Origin: Alteromonas australica | GTDB taxonomy: Bacteria > Pseudomonadota > Gammaproteobacteria > Enterobacterales > Alteromonadaceae | Reading direction: 5' to 3' | Length of the DNA stretch: 64,000 nucleotides | NCBI RefSeq assembly: GCF_000730385.1 | Contig: NZ_CP008849.1 | Coordinates: 1,364,001-1,428,000 of the forward strand | Shown: positions 46,017 through 56,058 of the stretch, in pieces | How the letters are laid out: each line of letters begins with the position of its first letter | Numbering within the stretch: position 1 is the stretch's first letter | Translations under genes and position numbers: made by a program | Notes under the pieces: generated by a model | The model's input: the letters and a program-made list of their open reading frames with translations, nothing else | Databases searched by the model: none | Told to the model about the DNA's origin: nothing

Positions 46017-46930
46017 TAGAAGTACCCTTCCATTTTTTTCTTCTCCATAGAGCCCGCACTGTCATGGTCGATAACACGGCCTTGACGTTCAGAGGTCTTA
46101 GTAAGAAGCATTTCTTGAATAACTTCGGGTAAGGTGGCGGCTTCTGACTCTACCGCACCTGTAAGTGGGTAACAGCCTAGCGTACGGAAACGTACAGAGC
46201 GCATTTCTGGGACTTCACCTTCTTCAAGTGGCATGCGATCGTCATCAACCATAATAAGTACGCCATCTCGCTCAACCACTGGGCGAGGCTTAGACAAGTA
46301 CAATTGAGGAATATCAATGTTTTCAAGGTAGATATATTGCCAAATGTCTAGCTCAGTCCAGTTAGACATTGGGAATACGCGAATGCTCTCGCCTTTATTA
46401 ATTTGCGAGTTATAGATATTCCAAAGTTCTGGACGCTGATTTTTTGGATCCCAGCGATGGTTTTCGTCACGGAATGAGTAAACACGTTCTTTCGCCCGTG
46501 ATTTTTCTTCATCTCGACGTGCTCCACCAAATGCTGCGTCGAATTTGTATTTGTTCAGCGCTTGCTTTAGTGCAGCTGTTTTCATGATGTCAGTGTGTTT
46601 AGCCGAACCATGAGTAAAGGGGCCAACACCTTGCTCAACACCTTCTTCGTTAATGTGAACAAGCAAGTCAAAGCCGTGCTTTTCTGCTTGTTCGTCGCGG
46701 AATTTGATCATTTCACCAAATTTCCAGGTGGTGTCTACGTGCAAAAGCGGGAAGGGGATTTTACCCGGGGCAAAGGCTTTACGGGCAAGGTGAAGCAATA
46801 CAGAAGAGTCCTTTCCAACAGAATAAAGCATCACTGGGTTTTCAAACTCAGCGGCGACTTCACGGAAAATTTGGATACTCTCGGCTTCGAGTTGTTTCAA
46901 ATGCGTTACAGACGGGATACTAGCAGTCAT
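46016..46930 (-). CDS. cysD: Sulfate adenylyltransferase subunit 2
   Basis: 304 residues. The ATP pyrophosphatase motif is seen as [20 protein letters not shown] near residue 34, with [31 protein letters not shown] and [15 protein letters not shown]. It is the catalytic half of ATP sulfurylase. It is the first gene of the operon. Two direct GTTATATGC repeats lie just upstream (46948-46956 and 46963-46971). Confidence 0.97.
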   Translation of the reverse strand: MTASIPSVTHLKQLEAESIQIFREVAAEFENPVMLYSVGKDSSVLLHLARKAFAPGKIPFPLLHVDTTWKFGEMIKFRDEQAEKHGFDLLVHINEEGVEQGVGPFTHGSAKHTDIMKTAALKQALNKYKFDAAFGGARRDEEKSRAKERVYSFRDENHRWDPKNQRPELWNIYNSQINKGESIRVFPMSNWTELDIWQYIYLENIDIPQLYLSKPRPVVERDGVLIMVDDDRMPLEEGEVPEMRSVRFRTLGCYPLTGAVESEAATLPEVIQEMLLTKTSERQGRVIDHDSAGSMEKKKMEGYF

Positions 46931-47120
46931 TTTGAAGTCCGATTTATGTTATATGCAAAAAAGTTATATGCGGGTTATTTTTCTGCATAGAAGATAACAT
47001 ATTCATTTAGTCCCTGGCTAATGCCATTTTGATATTTAAAATACTTCTGTTATTCCAAGAAATAAATCTGTCATGCAATTGAAGCATAAGTCACACGCGG
47101 AGGGAGAATAGAGACAAAAA

Positions 47121-47150
47121 AGCCCCAGAAAGGTAAACTTTGCTGGGGCT
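47121..47150 (-). terminator. Hairpin terminator after putP
   Basis: AGCCCCAG (47121-47128) pairs with CTGGGGCT (47143-47150). On the minus strand an A-rich-to-T run (TTTTTTGTC) follows, as expected for putP. Confidence 0.85.
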
Positions 47151-47169
47151 CTTATGAGTAACGGTTAAG

Positions 47170-48678
47170 CTATTTTCTTGCGTTTAGTTTTTGCTGGAAT
47201 AAATCGAAGGTATTCACCACGCCGTCACGAGGCGTACCTGATTTGCTCAAAATCATAATGGTTAAACTCGAAAGAATGAACCCAGGTACAATTTCGTACA
47301 TCCAGTCACCTAAAGGTTGCCCTGCAATTTCGATGGGTAAGTAAATCCAAAGTAATACTGTGACCGCTCCCACGACCATGCCACCGAGCGCAGCGCGACG
47401 GGTCATTTCTCGTTTGAACAAACTAAATAGTACCAGTGGACCAAATGCCGCACCAAAGCCCGCCCATGCATTACTGACTAAGGTGAGGATAGTGCTGTCT
47501 CTGTCGTAGGCAAGAAAAATAGCCACAAGTGCTACGGCCACCACGCTTACTCTTCCTGCGATGACCAATTCTTTATCGGTAGCATCGCGGCGCACGAATG
47601 CTTGATAAAAATCGCTAGTCAATGAACTTGAGGTAACTAACAACTGAGATGAAATAGTACTCATGATGGCGGCCAAGATTGCGGCGAGTAAAAAACCACC
47701 AATGAAGGGGTGAAACAAAATTTGCGACAAGTAAATAAACACCGTTTCAGGGTCTATGGTGTTATTGTTGCCTGTGACATATGCCAGCCCGAATAGACCT
47801 GTCATTAAGGCCCCGATAATAGACACAATCATCCAACTCATGCCTATGTTACGCGCCGTGGGGATATCATCAACAGAACGAATTGCCATAAAGCGCACAA
47901 TGATATGAGGTTGTCCAAAGTAACCTAACCCCCAAGACATGAGCGACACAATGCCAATAAAGGTAAGTGCTTCGTTTGAAGAGGCATCCATAAAGGCATC
48001 AAATAATGCGGGATTAATGTTGTCCAAAGCATCTATAGATGCACCTATGCCACCGAGTTCGGTAATCACCACCGCAGGCACCATGATTAACGAAATGAAC
48101 ATAATGCAGCCTTGCACGAAATCGGTCATGCTGACAGCCATAAAACCACCCACCAAGGTGTAGGCCACTACCACACCTGCGGTAACGTATAAGCCGGTTT
48201 CGTAGGTTAAACCGAAAGAGGTTTCGAAGAGTTTTCCGCCAGCCACAACGCCTGATGAAGTGTAAAGCGTAAAGAAGATAACAATTACCACCGATGCGAT
48301 AACTCGCAATAATCGTGAATTATCGTTAAAGCGGTTTTCGAAATAGTCAGGTAATGTGATTGAGTTATTGGCGACTTCGGTGTAAACGCGGAGTCGGGGG
48401 GCCACTAACATGTAATTAGCCAGTGCACCGAGTGTAAGCCCTACAGCTATCCAGCCAGCAGAGAGGCCTGATACATACATGGCGCCCGGTAAGCCCATTA
48501 ACATCCAGCCGCTCATGTCAGAGGCGCCAGCAGACAATGCTGTGACAGCAGGGCCTAATTGTCTACCACCTAGCATATAGCCTTCAACATTGGTGTCTGT
48601 TTGCCGGTAAGCAAATAAGCCTATACCTAGCATCACTACAAAGTACAAACCCAACGAGATTATCGTGCCAGTATCCAT
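47170..48678 (-). CDS. putP: Sodium/proline symporter
   Basis: 502 residues with about thirteen helices of the SSS family. Features include LSAGASDMSGWMLMGLPGA near residue 50 (the PutP signature with Na+-binding residues), SWGLGYFGQPHIIVRFMAIR near 260 and AAILAAIMSTISSQLLVTSS near 335. It imports proline with Na+. The length equals E. coli PutP. No putA is visible nearby. Confidence 0.95.
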   Translation of the reverse strand: MDTGTIISLGLYFVVMLGIGLFAYRQTDTNVEGYMLGGRQLGPAVTALSAGASDMSGWMLMGLPGAMYVSGLSAGWIAVGLTLGALANYMLVAPRLRVYTEVANNSITLPDYFENRFNDNSRLLRVIASVVIVIFFTLYTSSGVVAGGKLFETSFGLTYETGLYVTAGVVVAYTLVGGFMAVSMTDFVQGCIMFISLIMVPAVVITELGGIGASIDALDNINPALFDAFMDASSNEALTFIGIVSLMSWGLGYFGQPHIIVRFMAIRSVDDIPTARNIGMSWMIVSIIGALMTGLFGLAYVTGNNNTIDPETVFIYLSQILFHPFIGGFLLAAILAAIMSTISSQLLVTSSSLTSDFYQAFVRRDATDKELVIAGRVSVVAVALVAIFLAYDRDSTILTLVSNAWAGFGAAFGPLVLFSLFKREMTRRAALGGMVVGAVTVLLWIYLPIEIAGQPLGDWMYEIVPGFILSSLTIMILSKSGTPRDGVVNTFDLFQQKLNARK

Positions 48679-48815
48679 ATAAATTCCCTGTGTTTTTTAT
48701 TTCATGCTAACACCAATGGCGCAGAGTCTCTATGCCAGTGGAACACCTTGCACGATTTCTATACGATGTTGGGGAAATAAAGGATTATATAAGGCGAGTA
48801 GCAACTACACTGGGG

Positions 48816-50798
48816 TTAAACTTGCTCTGTGAAATACCTTTGTATTGATACGGTTTCTATTTTGCCTCGGCCGGCATTTTTCGCCTTATAAAGCAGGTGG
48901 TCGCAAGCTTTTATAATTTTTTCGATATTCTTCTCGCCTTTAATTTCGACCACTCCGGCTGAAAAACTCACTGAGAAAACTTCGTCGGTTGCTTGCCAGT
49001 GGGTGTGTAATTCCATAGAACGTTTTATATCTTTAAGCAGCGTAGCTGCGTTGTCTTCATTGGTGTCATGCAAATAAAGCAAAAACTCTTCTCCGCCATA
49101 CCGACAAAAGGTGTCCGTTTTGCGAATACGTTCACGGGTAACTCTACCAAAGGTAGACAATACTTCATCGCCCACTACGTGGCCGAACCTGTCATTAATT
49201 CGTTTGAAATGATCAAGGTCGATAAGTACTAGACAAGAAGTCACCTTAGAACTCATCGGTTTCGACACGGCTCGAAACATGGCTCTGCGGGTAAAGGCAC
49301 CGGTAAGATCATCAATGTCGCCGAGTTTCGCCTTCGAGCGCTGACCACGCCAGAACCAAAACAGTAGCAAGGTGGTTAACGCCGCCACCACACCAAACAA
49401 TATGGCTTGTAGTCGTTCTGCTTTTAAAGCGAGGTTTTGTTTGTCTTTACTGAGCGCCAGCCTTTGCAGTTTGCTAATGGTTATATCACGCTCTAAAGGA
49501 GAGTCGTTGACAAGGTTATCAAGTTGCTCCGGCAAGTTGCGAGATTGCACCAGCAAGTTTTCATATTCTTGCTGATGAAACAGAGCTTTTTCAAAATCGC
49601 CCCTTAGTTTATAGATGTTTCTAAGCTGCTGATGCTTATTCAATTGGATGGGCGTATCGTAAAAAGAAGAGGTTGCTCTCTCATTCATAGTTGAAACGTA
49701 GCGATAAATTGTATTTTCGAATTCTTTTTCTGACCCTACTATTGCCGCACGAATTGCGCTCAATTCTTCATAGGCGGGTGCAATACTATTTGGCAATTGA
49801 ACATCTTTGTACTTAGCTAAGTTTTCTGTGAGGGATAATATATTTGCACGATCTAGCGTTGTGTTTCTTTGTAAATAGATATTGGTTTGAAGCCAAAGAC
49901 TATAAAGTGTTTGTTCAAGACTGAGGTTTTCTTTAGAAACTTGCTTGGCTTCCTCTGCCATTTCAATCGCTTTATCAAACTCTCTTAGTTGCACAAATGC
50001 ATTGACCACACCTGTAAAGTGGTAAGCGTTTAGTTCTGAGTGTTTCTTTACTTCTTCTAGCGCGTATTGTTGATGCTTCAATGCCCGGTTTACGATATTT
50101 AAGCTGACATAGGCGTCGGCAAGCCAAGAGTGTGCAAGCTTCTTATCAAGAATTGTTTCTAAACTATATTCTTCATCGAAAGGCAAAAGGTAGGGTAGGG
50201 CATACTCTAGTTCGACAACGGCTTTCATAGGGTTTAGTTCCGAGTATTCCATGGCAAGCCAGATACTCGCTACAGCCGCAGCTTCGGGCTCTCCGGTTTC
50301 TAATGCTTCTTTTTTTAGAACATAAAGCTGCGGAATACTATGTTTTAACCTTTCACTATTTTCAACATAGCGGTTGGCTGCTTGAGATAGGATAAAAAGG
50401 GCTCTCAATGCAACGTATCGCTTAACATTTATTTCTTTCACATATTTCCAATCAGACGCCGACACGCTACCTATTGGTTCTATAGGTAACCTTGGAGTGT
50501 CTGAATTAGTTGCTGTTATTTCATAGAGTACAGCTCGAATAACACTGCCTAGCGTTGAACTGTCTTGCTGAATATTACTTTTAATAATGAGTGAGGTTAT
50601 TTCGTCATTACTAAGCCCAAATGGACTGTTCCACATATAAACGACTGTGTTTACAAGATTGCCCAATTGGCGAAACTTTTCTTCTTCAGCCGTCTGGTTG
50701 ATATTGGCGGTGGTGGGAAAGGCTGAAAATACTAAAGCCAAAAAGAGGATTAAGTAGGGTCTGAATTTTATTTTTAGGTGACAACAGGGCGCATACAT
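48816..50798 (-). CDS. TPR-containing membrane diguanylate cyclase
   Basis: 660 residues from ATG 50798; the frame runs nine codons further to a TTG. It has an N-terminal signal or membrane segment (YLILFLALVFSAFP), a long helical periplasmic part with TPR-like repeats, one membrane helix (AILFGVVAALTTLLLFWFW) and a GGDEF domain. The active loop is RYGGEEFLLYL near residue 570, with DDLTGAFTRRAMF and LVLIDLDHFKRINDRFGH upstream of it. It should make cyclic di-GMP in response to a periplasmic cue. No EAL domain is present. Confidence 0.92.
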   Translation of the reverse strand: MYAPCCHLKIKFRPYLILFLALVFSAFPTTANINQTAEEEKFRQLGNLVNTVVYMWNSPFGLSNDEITSLIIKSNIQQDSSTLGSVIRAVLYEITATNSDTPRLPIEPIGSVSASDWKYVKEINVKRYVALRALFILSQAANRYVENSERLKHSIPQLYVLKKEALETGEPEAAAVASIWLAMEYSELNPMKAVVELEYALPYLLPFDEEYSLETILDKKLAHSWLADAYVSLNIVNRALKHQQYALEEVKKHSELNAYHFTGVVNAFVQLREFDKAIEMAEEAKQVSKENLSLEQTLYSLWLQTNIYLQRNTTLDRANILSLTENLAKYKDVQLPNSIAPAYEELSAIRAAIVGSEKEFENTIYRYVSTMNERATSSFYDTPIQLNKHQQLRNIYKLRGDFEKALFHQQEYENLLVQSRNLPEQLDNLVNDSPLERDITISKLQRLALSKDKQNLALKAERLQAILFGVVAALTTLLLFWFWRGQRSKAKLGDIDDLTGAFTRRAMFRAVSKPMSSKVTSCLVLIDLDHFKRINDRFGHVVGDEVLSTFGRVTRERIRKTDTFCRYGGEEFLLYLHDTNEDNAATLLKDIKRSMELHTHWQATDEVFSVSFSAGVVEIKGEKNIEKIIKACDHLLYKAKNAGRGKIETVSIQRYFTEQV

Positions 50799-50929
50799 AC
50801 AATGAGCTCTACTTCTACTTAACAACTGCCATAAAGCAGGTGAGTTTTAGTTTACTGTAACTGGTTAGACCTTAGTATAGGTTATCTCGGGGCATTTGAA
50901 TACCTGTACGAGAGGACAGTACTGAAAAT

Positions 50930-50960
50930 AAAAAATCGGCCTGCTGGGCCGACTTTAAAT
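50930..50960 (-). terminator. Hairpin terminator after the DUF3379 gene
   Basis: TCGGCC, loop TGCTG, GGCCGA, flanked by an A-run on one side and TTTAAATTTTT on the other, so it could work both ways. Confidence 0.65.
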
Positions 50961-50983
50961 TTTTATTTTCAATAGCTTACTGA

Positions 50984-51688
50984 TTAAATCGAGAATTGGA
51001 TTTTTTCCGACACTTGCTTTTTCATTTCACTGAGGTCAGCGTCTTTACTGCCTACAACCATGACATTGGCATGGGTTAACTCCATGCTCTCACCGTGATA
51101 TTGCTTGTCGTCAAACTCACTCGGTACACGAATATCCCCACGCTCAGGTACGATGAACACAGACATCTTTCCTTGTGGCGTATTCACAATAAGGTGCAAG
51201 CTTCTAACGGTACTTAAATGGCAGTAATTAGCCACTTCCACATCACCTATCATGTCGGTAAAGCTAGCGCCAAAACTGGCGAGTTTTGCGTTTACCATCT
51301 CTAAGTTCACTGGCAGCAGGGAATGCGCTCGCTCAGTTTCTGCATATTGCATATGAGCCAAGGCTTGTCCGCCAATGCTGATTGGCTGGTGGTACCACAT
51401 TGTGAATCCAATACCAAAGGTAAATGCCACCGATGCCGCTAATGCCATATACCATCTACTGCGTTTTTGATACCGTTTGAATTCGCTTGCGGACTGTTGC
51501 CATATAAGACGATGGGATAAGTCTTCTGGTACATCAACCTTCACCGCTTTTCTTAATTGTCGGTCTAGCTGAATTTGCTCATTCCAAAATTTACGCTTGT
51601 TGTCGTCCTGTTTTGCAGCATCGACAACGTCGTTGTCAGTCGTTTCTGGATCGGCATAAATTCTGCGCCTAAATTCTAACTCATCCAT
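50984..51688 (-). CDS. DUF3379 family protein, probable anti-sigma factor
   Basis: 234 residues. A soluble N-terminal region (MDELEFRRRIYADPETTDND, then FWNEQIQLDRQLRKAV) precedes one membrane helix (MALAASVAFTFGIGFTMWYH) and a periplasmic C-terminal domain. The layout is that of a membrane anti-sigma factor, and the start overlaps the ECF sigma gene by eight bases. Members of this family regularly pair with ECF sigma genes in Alteromonadales and Vibrionales. Confidence 0.85.
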   Translation of the reverse strand: MDELEFRRRIYADPETTDNDVVDAAKQDDNKRKFWNEQIQLDRQLRKAVKVDVPEDLSHRLIWQQSASEFKRYQKRSRWYMALAASVAFTFGIGFTMWYHQPISIGGQALAHMQYAETERAHSLLPVNLEMVNAKLASFGASFTDMIGDVEVANYCHLSTVRSLHLIVNTPQGKMSVFIVPERGDIRVPSEFDDKQYHGESMELTHANVMVVGSKDADLSEMKKQVSEKIQFSI

Positions 51689-52193
51689 TTATACGACCTC
51701 GCTGTTCACTCTCATTTTCCAGTGATTCTCTTAATTGATTCCTAGCTCTAAACAATCGCGTCATCACGGTGTTTTTGTTTAAACCGAGTTGATTAGCAAT
51801 CTCTTCTCCACTGTAGCCAAAGATAAGCTGAAGTATCAAAGGCTCTCTATATTCCAATGTTAAGCTACCTAGGAGTCGGTGAAGCTCTCTGTCTTGAATA
51901 TCTTCATCAGCGCGCTGGGTATCATCGTGAATACTGACATCCTCAATGTCGACAACGTCTAATTGCTTACGCTCGAATCGCCGGGCGTTTTCGCGCCTGA
52001 GTATGGTAATTAGCCAAGACTTTGCTGCTTTTTCGTCATTTAACGCGTCAAGGGAGCGCCATGCGCGAAGAAATGTTTCTTGCACAATGTCCTCAGCTAC
52101 GCTTCTGTCTTTGACCAACCAGTAGGCGTAACGATATATGTCTGCATGAAAAGCTTTTACAAGCGCCTCATATCTTTTTTGTTTTGCGTTCAT
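51681..52193 (-). CDS. ECF-type sigma factor
   Basis: 170 residues from ATG 52193; an upstream in-frame ATG at 52238 would add 15 poorly conserved residues. Region 2 contains YRYAYWLVKDRSVAEDIVQE, then TFLRAWRSLDAL; region 4 has YSGEEIANQLGLNKNTVMTR, then LFRARNQLRE. It forms a coupled unit with the DUF3379 gene. It is the second ECF system in the window and is not closely similar to the one at 4886. Confidence 0.9.
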   Translation of the reverse strand: MNAKQKRYEALVKAFHADIYRYAYWLVKDRSVAEDIVQETFLRAWRSLDALNDEKAAKSWLITILRRENARRFERKQLDVVDIEDVSIHDDTQRADEDIQDRELHRLLGSLTLEYREPLILQLIFGYSGEEIANQLGLNKNTVMTRLFRARNQLRESLENESEQRGRING

Positions 52194-52279
52194 GCTGGAT
52201 AAGACCTGAACACCCTCAGATCTATTTCGTGCAAACATTAAAAAATCCGATATTTTCTATTAGAATTTTATTATGGCAT

Positions 52280-52312
52280 AAAAAAAGCACTTTAAACTTA
52301 ACCTAAAGTGCT
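52280..52312. terminator. Hairpin between ECF sigma start region and DUF885 gene
   Basis: AGCACTTTA (52286-52294) pairs with TAAAGTGCT (52304-52312), with an A-run on the left. It fits an intrinsic terminator for the minus-strand transcription unit ending upstream of it, although no gene ends immediately there. Confidence 0.4.
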
Positions 52313-52409
52313 CATTCATATGGTTTATCGGCGATTTTTGGGCATTGCCCAGCTTAGGCTGTCTATGTGCCTGTTTAAATCTGAATCGCAATGCCAACGC
52401 GTAAGATAG

Positions 52410-54254
52410 CTATTTCTGCTCGGCAATCCATTGATTAACGTTTTCTTCCAGTATTGATAATGGAACAGGGCCGTATTTCAAAACCTGGTCATGGAAGCCT
52501 TGCCAGCTAAACTTATCGCCAAGTTCTTCCATGGCTTTATTTCTAAGTTCCATAATTTTAAGTTTGCCAATCATGTAAGCGGTGGCTTGGCCCGGCATAG
52601 CAATGTACCGTTCGATAGCTTTTTGTGCATCGTATTTGGCATTAGGGGTTTGCGCCACCAAATAATCTACCGCTTCTTCTCTAGACCATTTTTTGACATG
52701 AATACCCGTATCAACCACTAAACGACATGCTCGCCATAATTCCATCGCTAAGCGTCCAAAATCTGCATAAGGATCACTATAAAACCCCATGTCTTTCGCT
52801 AGTTCTTCAGTATAAAGGCCCCAACCTTCAGTGTAGGCAGTGAACGAAAGAAATTTTTGGAACTGGGGAATGCCGTCTAATTCTTGAGCGATAGCTCGCT
52901 GCATATGATGACCCGGAATTCCTTCGTGATAGGCGAGGGCTTCTAGCTGGTAGGTCGGCATCGCGTTCATGTCGTAAAGGTTAGCGTAATAAATACCGGG
53001 ACGGCTGCCATCTTGCGCAGGGCTTTGATAAAACGCTTTGCCTGCGGATTGTTCTCTAAACGCTTCTACTCGTTTGACTATCATGGGCGCTGACGGAAGT
53101 ATGCCAAAATAGTCTGGTAGCGCCTCTCGCATTTCGTCAATACGCTGTTTTGCCGTGTCTAAGTACGCTTGACGCCCTTCTGGGGTCGCTGGAAGGTAGA
53201 ATTGCGGATCTTCTCGCATGAATGTAAAGAAGTCTTGTAAACTACCTTCAAATCCCACACGTTTCATAATTTTGCGCATGTCGTTGTGGATGCGTTCGAC
53301 ATTGTCTAAGCCTAACTGATGAACCTCATCAGCGGTAAGATCGGTAGTCGTAAACCATGCCAGGCGATTTTGATACCAGGCTTCTCCATCGGGTAAACGC
53401 CAAACGCCGTCTCCCTCGGGAGACAGCGTTTTCTGGTGAGCTAAGGCATCAATAAAGTTCTCGTAGGCCGGCATGACAGACGTGACTAACGCTGCTTTTG
53501 CTTCACCTAATAATGTATTTTTTTCCGCCTCATCTATGGTTAATTGGCTCACTTTATTTTGGAAATCTTTCCACAGGGTAGAGGGAGTGTCACTGGTGTC
53601 GAAAGGCGCGCCGGAAATGACATTTTTTGATGCCTTAATCATTTGGTCATATGCCCAAGCGGGTGGGAATACGCCGGCTTCCTCTCTCAGCTTCATTTGA
53701 CCAATAACCTGACCTAAATAGGTACGTACATTATCGAGTCGACTTATATAGGCTTTGGCATCGTCTTTTGAATTGATTTTATGAATATTGATCAGGAAAC
53801 TGGGTATTTGGGTATGGGCAGCCCGAAACTGATGCACGATATACTTGTGATGCCGAAATTTGTCATTTGCAAGGTCGCGTTCTATCCCTAGCTTAAACAA
53901 GCGAAGACTGAGTTGTTCCTGCTTCGACAATTTAGCGGTATCGAAGTGCTCAATGGTTTCAAGTCTGTTTTTAAGGATGGCTACGCGACTGTCCATTTGT
54001 GTTTCAGAAACGTCGTCCCATTTATCATAATCCCATTTTTTCCCAAGACGACTTTGAAAAGTAGGCGAGCGTTTAAGATCTTCGTCGAAAGTGCGCTCGA
54101 AAAAGGCTTGCAAACGTTGGGATTCAGTCTGACCTGCAGGTCCATCAGCTTCGGCACTAACAGTGGTGTTTTGTGGAGGGGAAGCCGGGGTGCAAGCAGT
54201 GGTGGCCGCGACTAGCAATGCCAGTGACGAATAGGCTATCGTTTTTATACTCAT
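52410..54254 (-). CDS. DUF885 family lipoprotein, putative metallopeptidase
   Basis: 614 residues with a lipoprotein signal (Cys21 in LVAATTAC). The C-terminal half has YHEGIPGHHMQ, an HExxxGH-like zinc site of the DUF885 family, followed by YTEGWGLYTEELAKDMGFY, which gives the third ligand. The family includes many exported proteins expected to be dipeptidases or similar. It is a single gene with no obvious operon partner. Confidence 0.9.
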   Translation of the reverse strand: MSIKTIAYSSLALLVAATTACTPASPPQNTTVSAEADGPAGQTESQRLQAFFERTFDEDLKRSPTFQSRLGKKWDYDKWDDVSETQMDSRVAILKNRLETIEHFDTAKLSKQEQLSLRLFKLGIERDLANDKFRHHKYIVHQFRAAHTQIPSFLINIHKINSKDDAKAYISRLDNVRTYLGQVIGQMKLREEAGVFPPAWAYDQMIKASKNVISGAPFDTSDTPSTLWKDFQNKVSQLTIDEAEKNTLLGEAKAALVTSVMPAYENFIDALAHQKTLSPEGDGVWRLPDGEAWYQNRLAWFTTTDLTADEVHQLGLDNVERIHNDMRKIMKRVGFEGSLQDFFTFMREDPQFYLPATPEGRQAYLDTAKQRIDEMREALPDYFGILPSAPMIVKRVEAFREQSAGKAFYQSPAQDGSRPGIYYANLYDMNAMPTYQLEALAYHEGIPGHHMQRAIAQELDGIPQFQKFLSFTAYTEGWGLYTEELAKDMGFYSDPYADFGRLAMELWRACRLVVDTGIHVKKWSREEAVDYLVAQTPNAKYDAQKAIERYIAMPGQATAYMIGKLKIMELRNKAMEELGDKFSWQGFHDQVLKYGPVPLSILEENVNQWIAEQK

Positions 54255-54276
54255 GGTGTCTCCCTAAGGTATAAGT

Positions 54277-54295
54277 GCAGCAGTTTTACTGCTGC
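54277..54295 (-). terminator. Small hairpin between batD and the DUF885 gene
   Basis: GCAGCAG, TTTTA loop, CTGCTGC. On the minus strand it follows the batD stop by about 27 bases but lacks a good T-run, so it is a weak candidate. Confidence 0.35.
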
Positions 54296-54321
54296 TTATT
54301 ATTTTATTAGTGGGTTAACGC

Positions 54322-56058
54322 TCAAACACTCGGGTAAAGTGGTGCGAGGGACTGAGGCCCTGCGCGTTGACTTTCCTTTGCTTTTTTTCTGGCAACTTCA
54401 ATTGCTTGAACGAAGGCCTTGTCGTCCCATTGCGTACTGCTTTTACCAAATCGCGCACTAAGTAGATCATTGTATGGCTGTTGAATGCCCTGTGTTTCAG
54501 TAAACTGAGAGGGGCTGATAATACCCTTAGCGTCCGGGTAAAGTAATTTCAACCATTGCTGTAGTGCAGCACTGATATCCTGGCTGTTTTTTGTGCGTAT
54601 TGTTTGCTTTAACTGTTTGAACGCGTCTGCTTCAGATAGGCTATTTTTACCCGTTGACACCAGGCTAGCTGAGCTGCTGGTGGAAAGGGAACGGCGTTTT
54701 CTGTAGGTTATCGCCCAACCCATAGCGGTTAACACCCACAACACAGCAAACAGCCATGTCAAATAGGAAGGTGTAGACGAGATGTCACTGGCAGGCTTGT
54801 TATCCGTATCGAATGAATCTGGTTTTTCTGGCGCTTGAGACGTTGGGTTATCCAACGCTGACGAGGGTAAAGGCGCACTTTGTGACGGTTGGCCGGCGAC
54901 TGACGGTGCGGCAGGCGACACCGAAACGGTTCTGGCAGGTAGCGTGGCATACTCGGTTTTTTCAGTCACAGTATTAAACCAAGGGATAGTGACTTCAGGG
55001 AGCACGATATTGCCCGCTTGCGTAGGAATAAGGGCAAGGGACGACATTCGTTGCGCGATGAGTGCATTATCTTTCTCCACCGTGGTCGTGGATGATTGAT
55101 CGGGATAAAGTTTGAAGTTCGGCGGGTAGAATTCAGGAATGTCAGGCAATTGCTCTTCTACCACACCTATCGCGGTAAGTGTTACCACGCGAGTGATGGG
55201 CTCGCCAACGGTGAAGGTCTCTCCTTGCGGCCACTCTTCGTCTAAACGTACCATTTCTGAGGGAAGCCAGGGGTAGTCGATGTTCTTAGGAATAGGGTTT
55301 ACTTGAATGGTAATGTCAGGCCCGACTCTGTTTACCTGTTGCGTACGATTGAAAAATCCGAACCGTTGATTCGTATTTGGCGCTGCGACTTCCCCTGTAA
55401 AGATTGGGCCGCGAATGGTAAATTCGCCAGATGCTTGCGGCACTATGGCAAATTTCCGTTCAATAATTTGATAGCGTCTGCCATTGATAATATCTGTGTA
55501 CTGCGCATCATCACCCAATTGACGAATATCAGCATTGGGCATTTCTGGGCTTTGAAGGCTTCCTCGTTCAATGTTTGACGCAAGGTGTAACTTCACGGTG
55601 TAGAGTAACTGTTGATTTAAATAGGCTTCTTGCAGATCGATGTCAGTGGTCACAAAATAGTCTCGAGCCACTTTATCTGATTGTTGAACAGGGATCACCT
55701 TCACCGTAATAGGCTGAGTCTGTTTTCCTTCAATGGTAAATGAAGGAATGGTATAGCTGCCTTCTTTACGTGGAAAGAGGGTAGTGACCCAGGTTGTGGT
55801 TCGCTTAGTATCAAAATTAACAATGGATGTTTGGCTATTGACGGAAGTTCGACCCACCACAAAGTCTTTAAGTAACGCGGAACTGTCAAAAGCATCTCGA
55901 TTGGCGCTACCATTTGCCGTGATAGTTAGCCGTATGGCTTCGTCTACCATAACTGGGTTTTTATCTATGGTTGCTTGAACTTCTTCTACCTCTGCCATTG
56001 CCACTACACTGTGGAATACCATAAGAAACAAGGTGGATGTGAATATTAACGCTCTCAT
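54322..56058 (-). CDS. batD: BatD family protein
   Basis: 578 residues with an N-terminal signal peptide (ending VVAMAE). A series of immunoglobulin-like beta domains follows (EVQATIDKNPVMVDEAIRLT, PITRVVTLTAIGVVEEQLPD). One membrane helix (YLTWLFAVLWVLTAMGWAITY) lies near residue 440, with a short cytoplasmic tail after it. This is the Bat system's large periplasmic component. It is directly downstream of the VWA/TPR gene by one base. The system is linked to envelope stress and cell viability in other bacteria. Confidence 0.9.
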   Translation of the reverse strand: MRALIFTSTLFLMVFHSVVAMAEVEEVQATIDKNPVMVDEAIRLTITANGSANRDAFDSSALLKDFVVGRTSVNSQTSIVNFDTKRTTTWVTTLFPRKEGSYTIPSFTIEGKQTQPITVKVIPVQQSDKVARDYFVTTDIDLQEAYLNQQLLYTVKLHLASNIERGSLQSPEMPNADIRQLGDDAQYTDIINGRRYQIIERKFAIVPQASGEFTIRGPIFTGEVAAPNTNQRFGFFNRTQQVNRVGPDITIQVNPIPKNIDYPWLPSEMVRLDEEWPQGETFTVGEPITRVVTLTAIGVVEEQLPDIPEFYPPNFKLYPDQSSTTTVEKDNALIAQRMSSLALIPTQAGNIVLPEVTIPWFNTVTEKTEYATLPARTVSVSPAAPSVAGQPSQSAPLPSSALDNPTSQAPEKPDSFDTDNKPASDISSTPSYLTWLFAVLWVLTAMGWAITYRKRRSLSTSSSASLVSTGKNSLSEADAFKQLKQTIRTKNSQDISAALQQWLKLLYPDAKGIISPSQFTETQGIQQPYNDLLSARFGKSSTQWDDKAFVQAIEVARKKAKESQRAGPQSLAPLYPSV

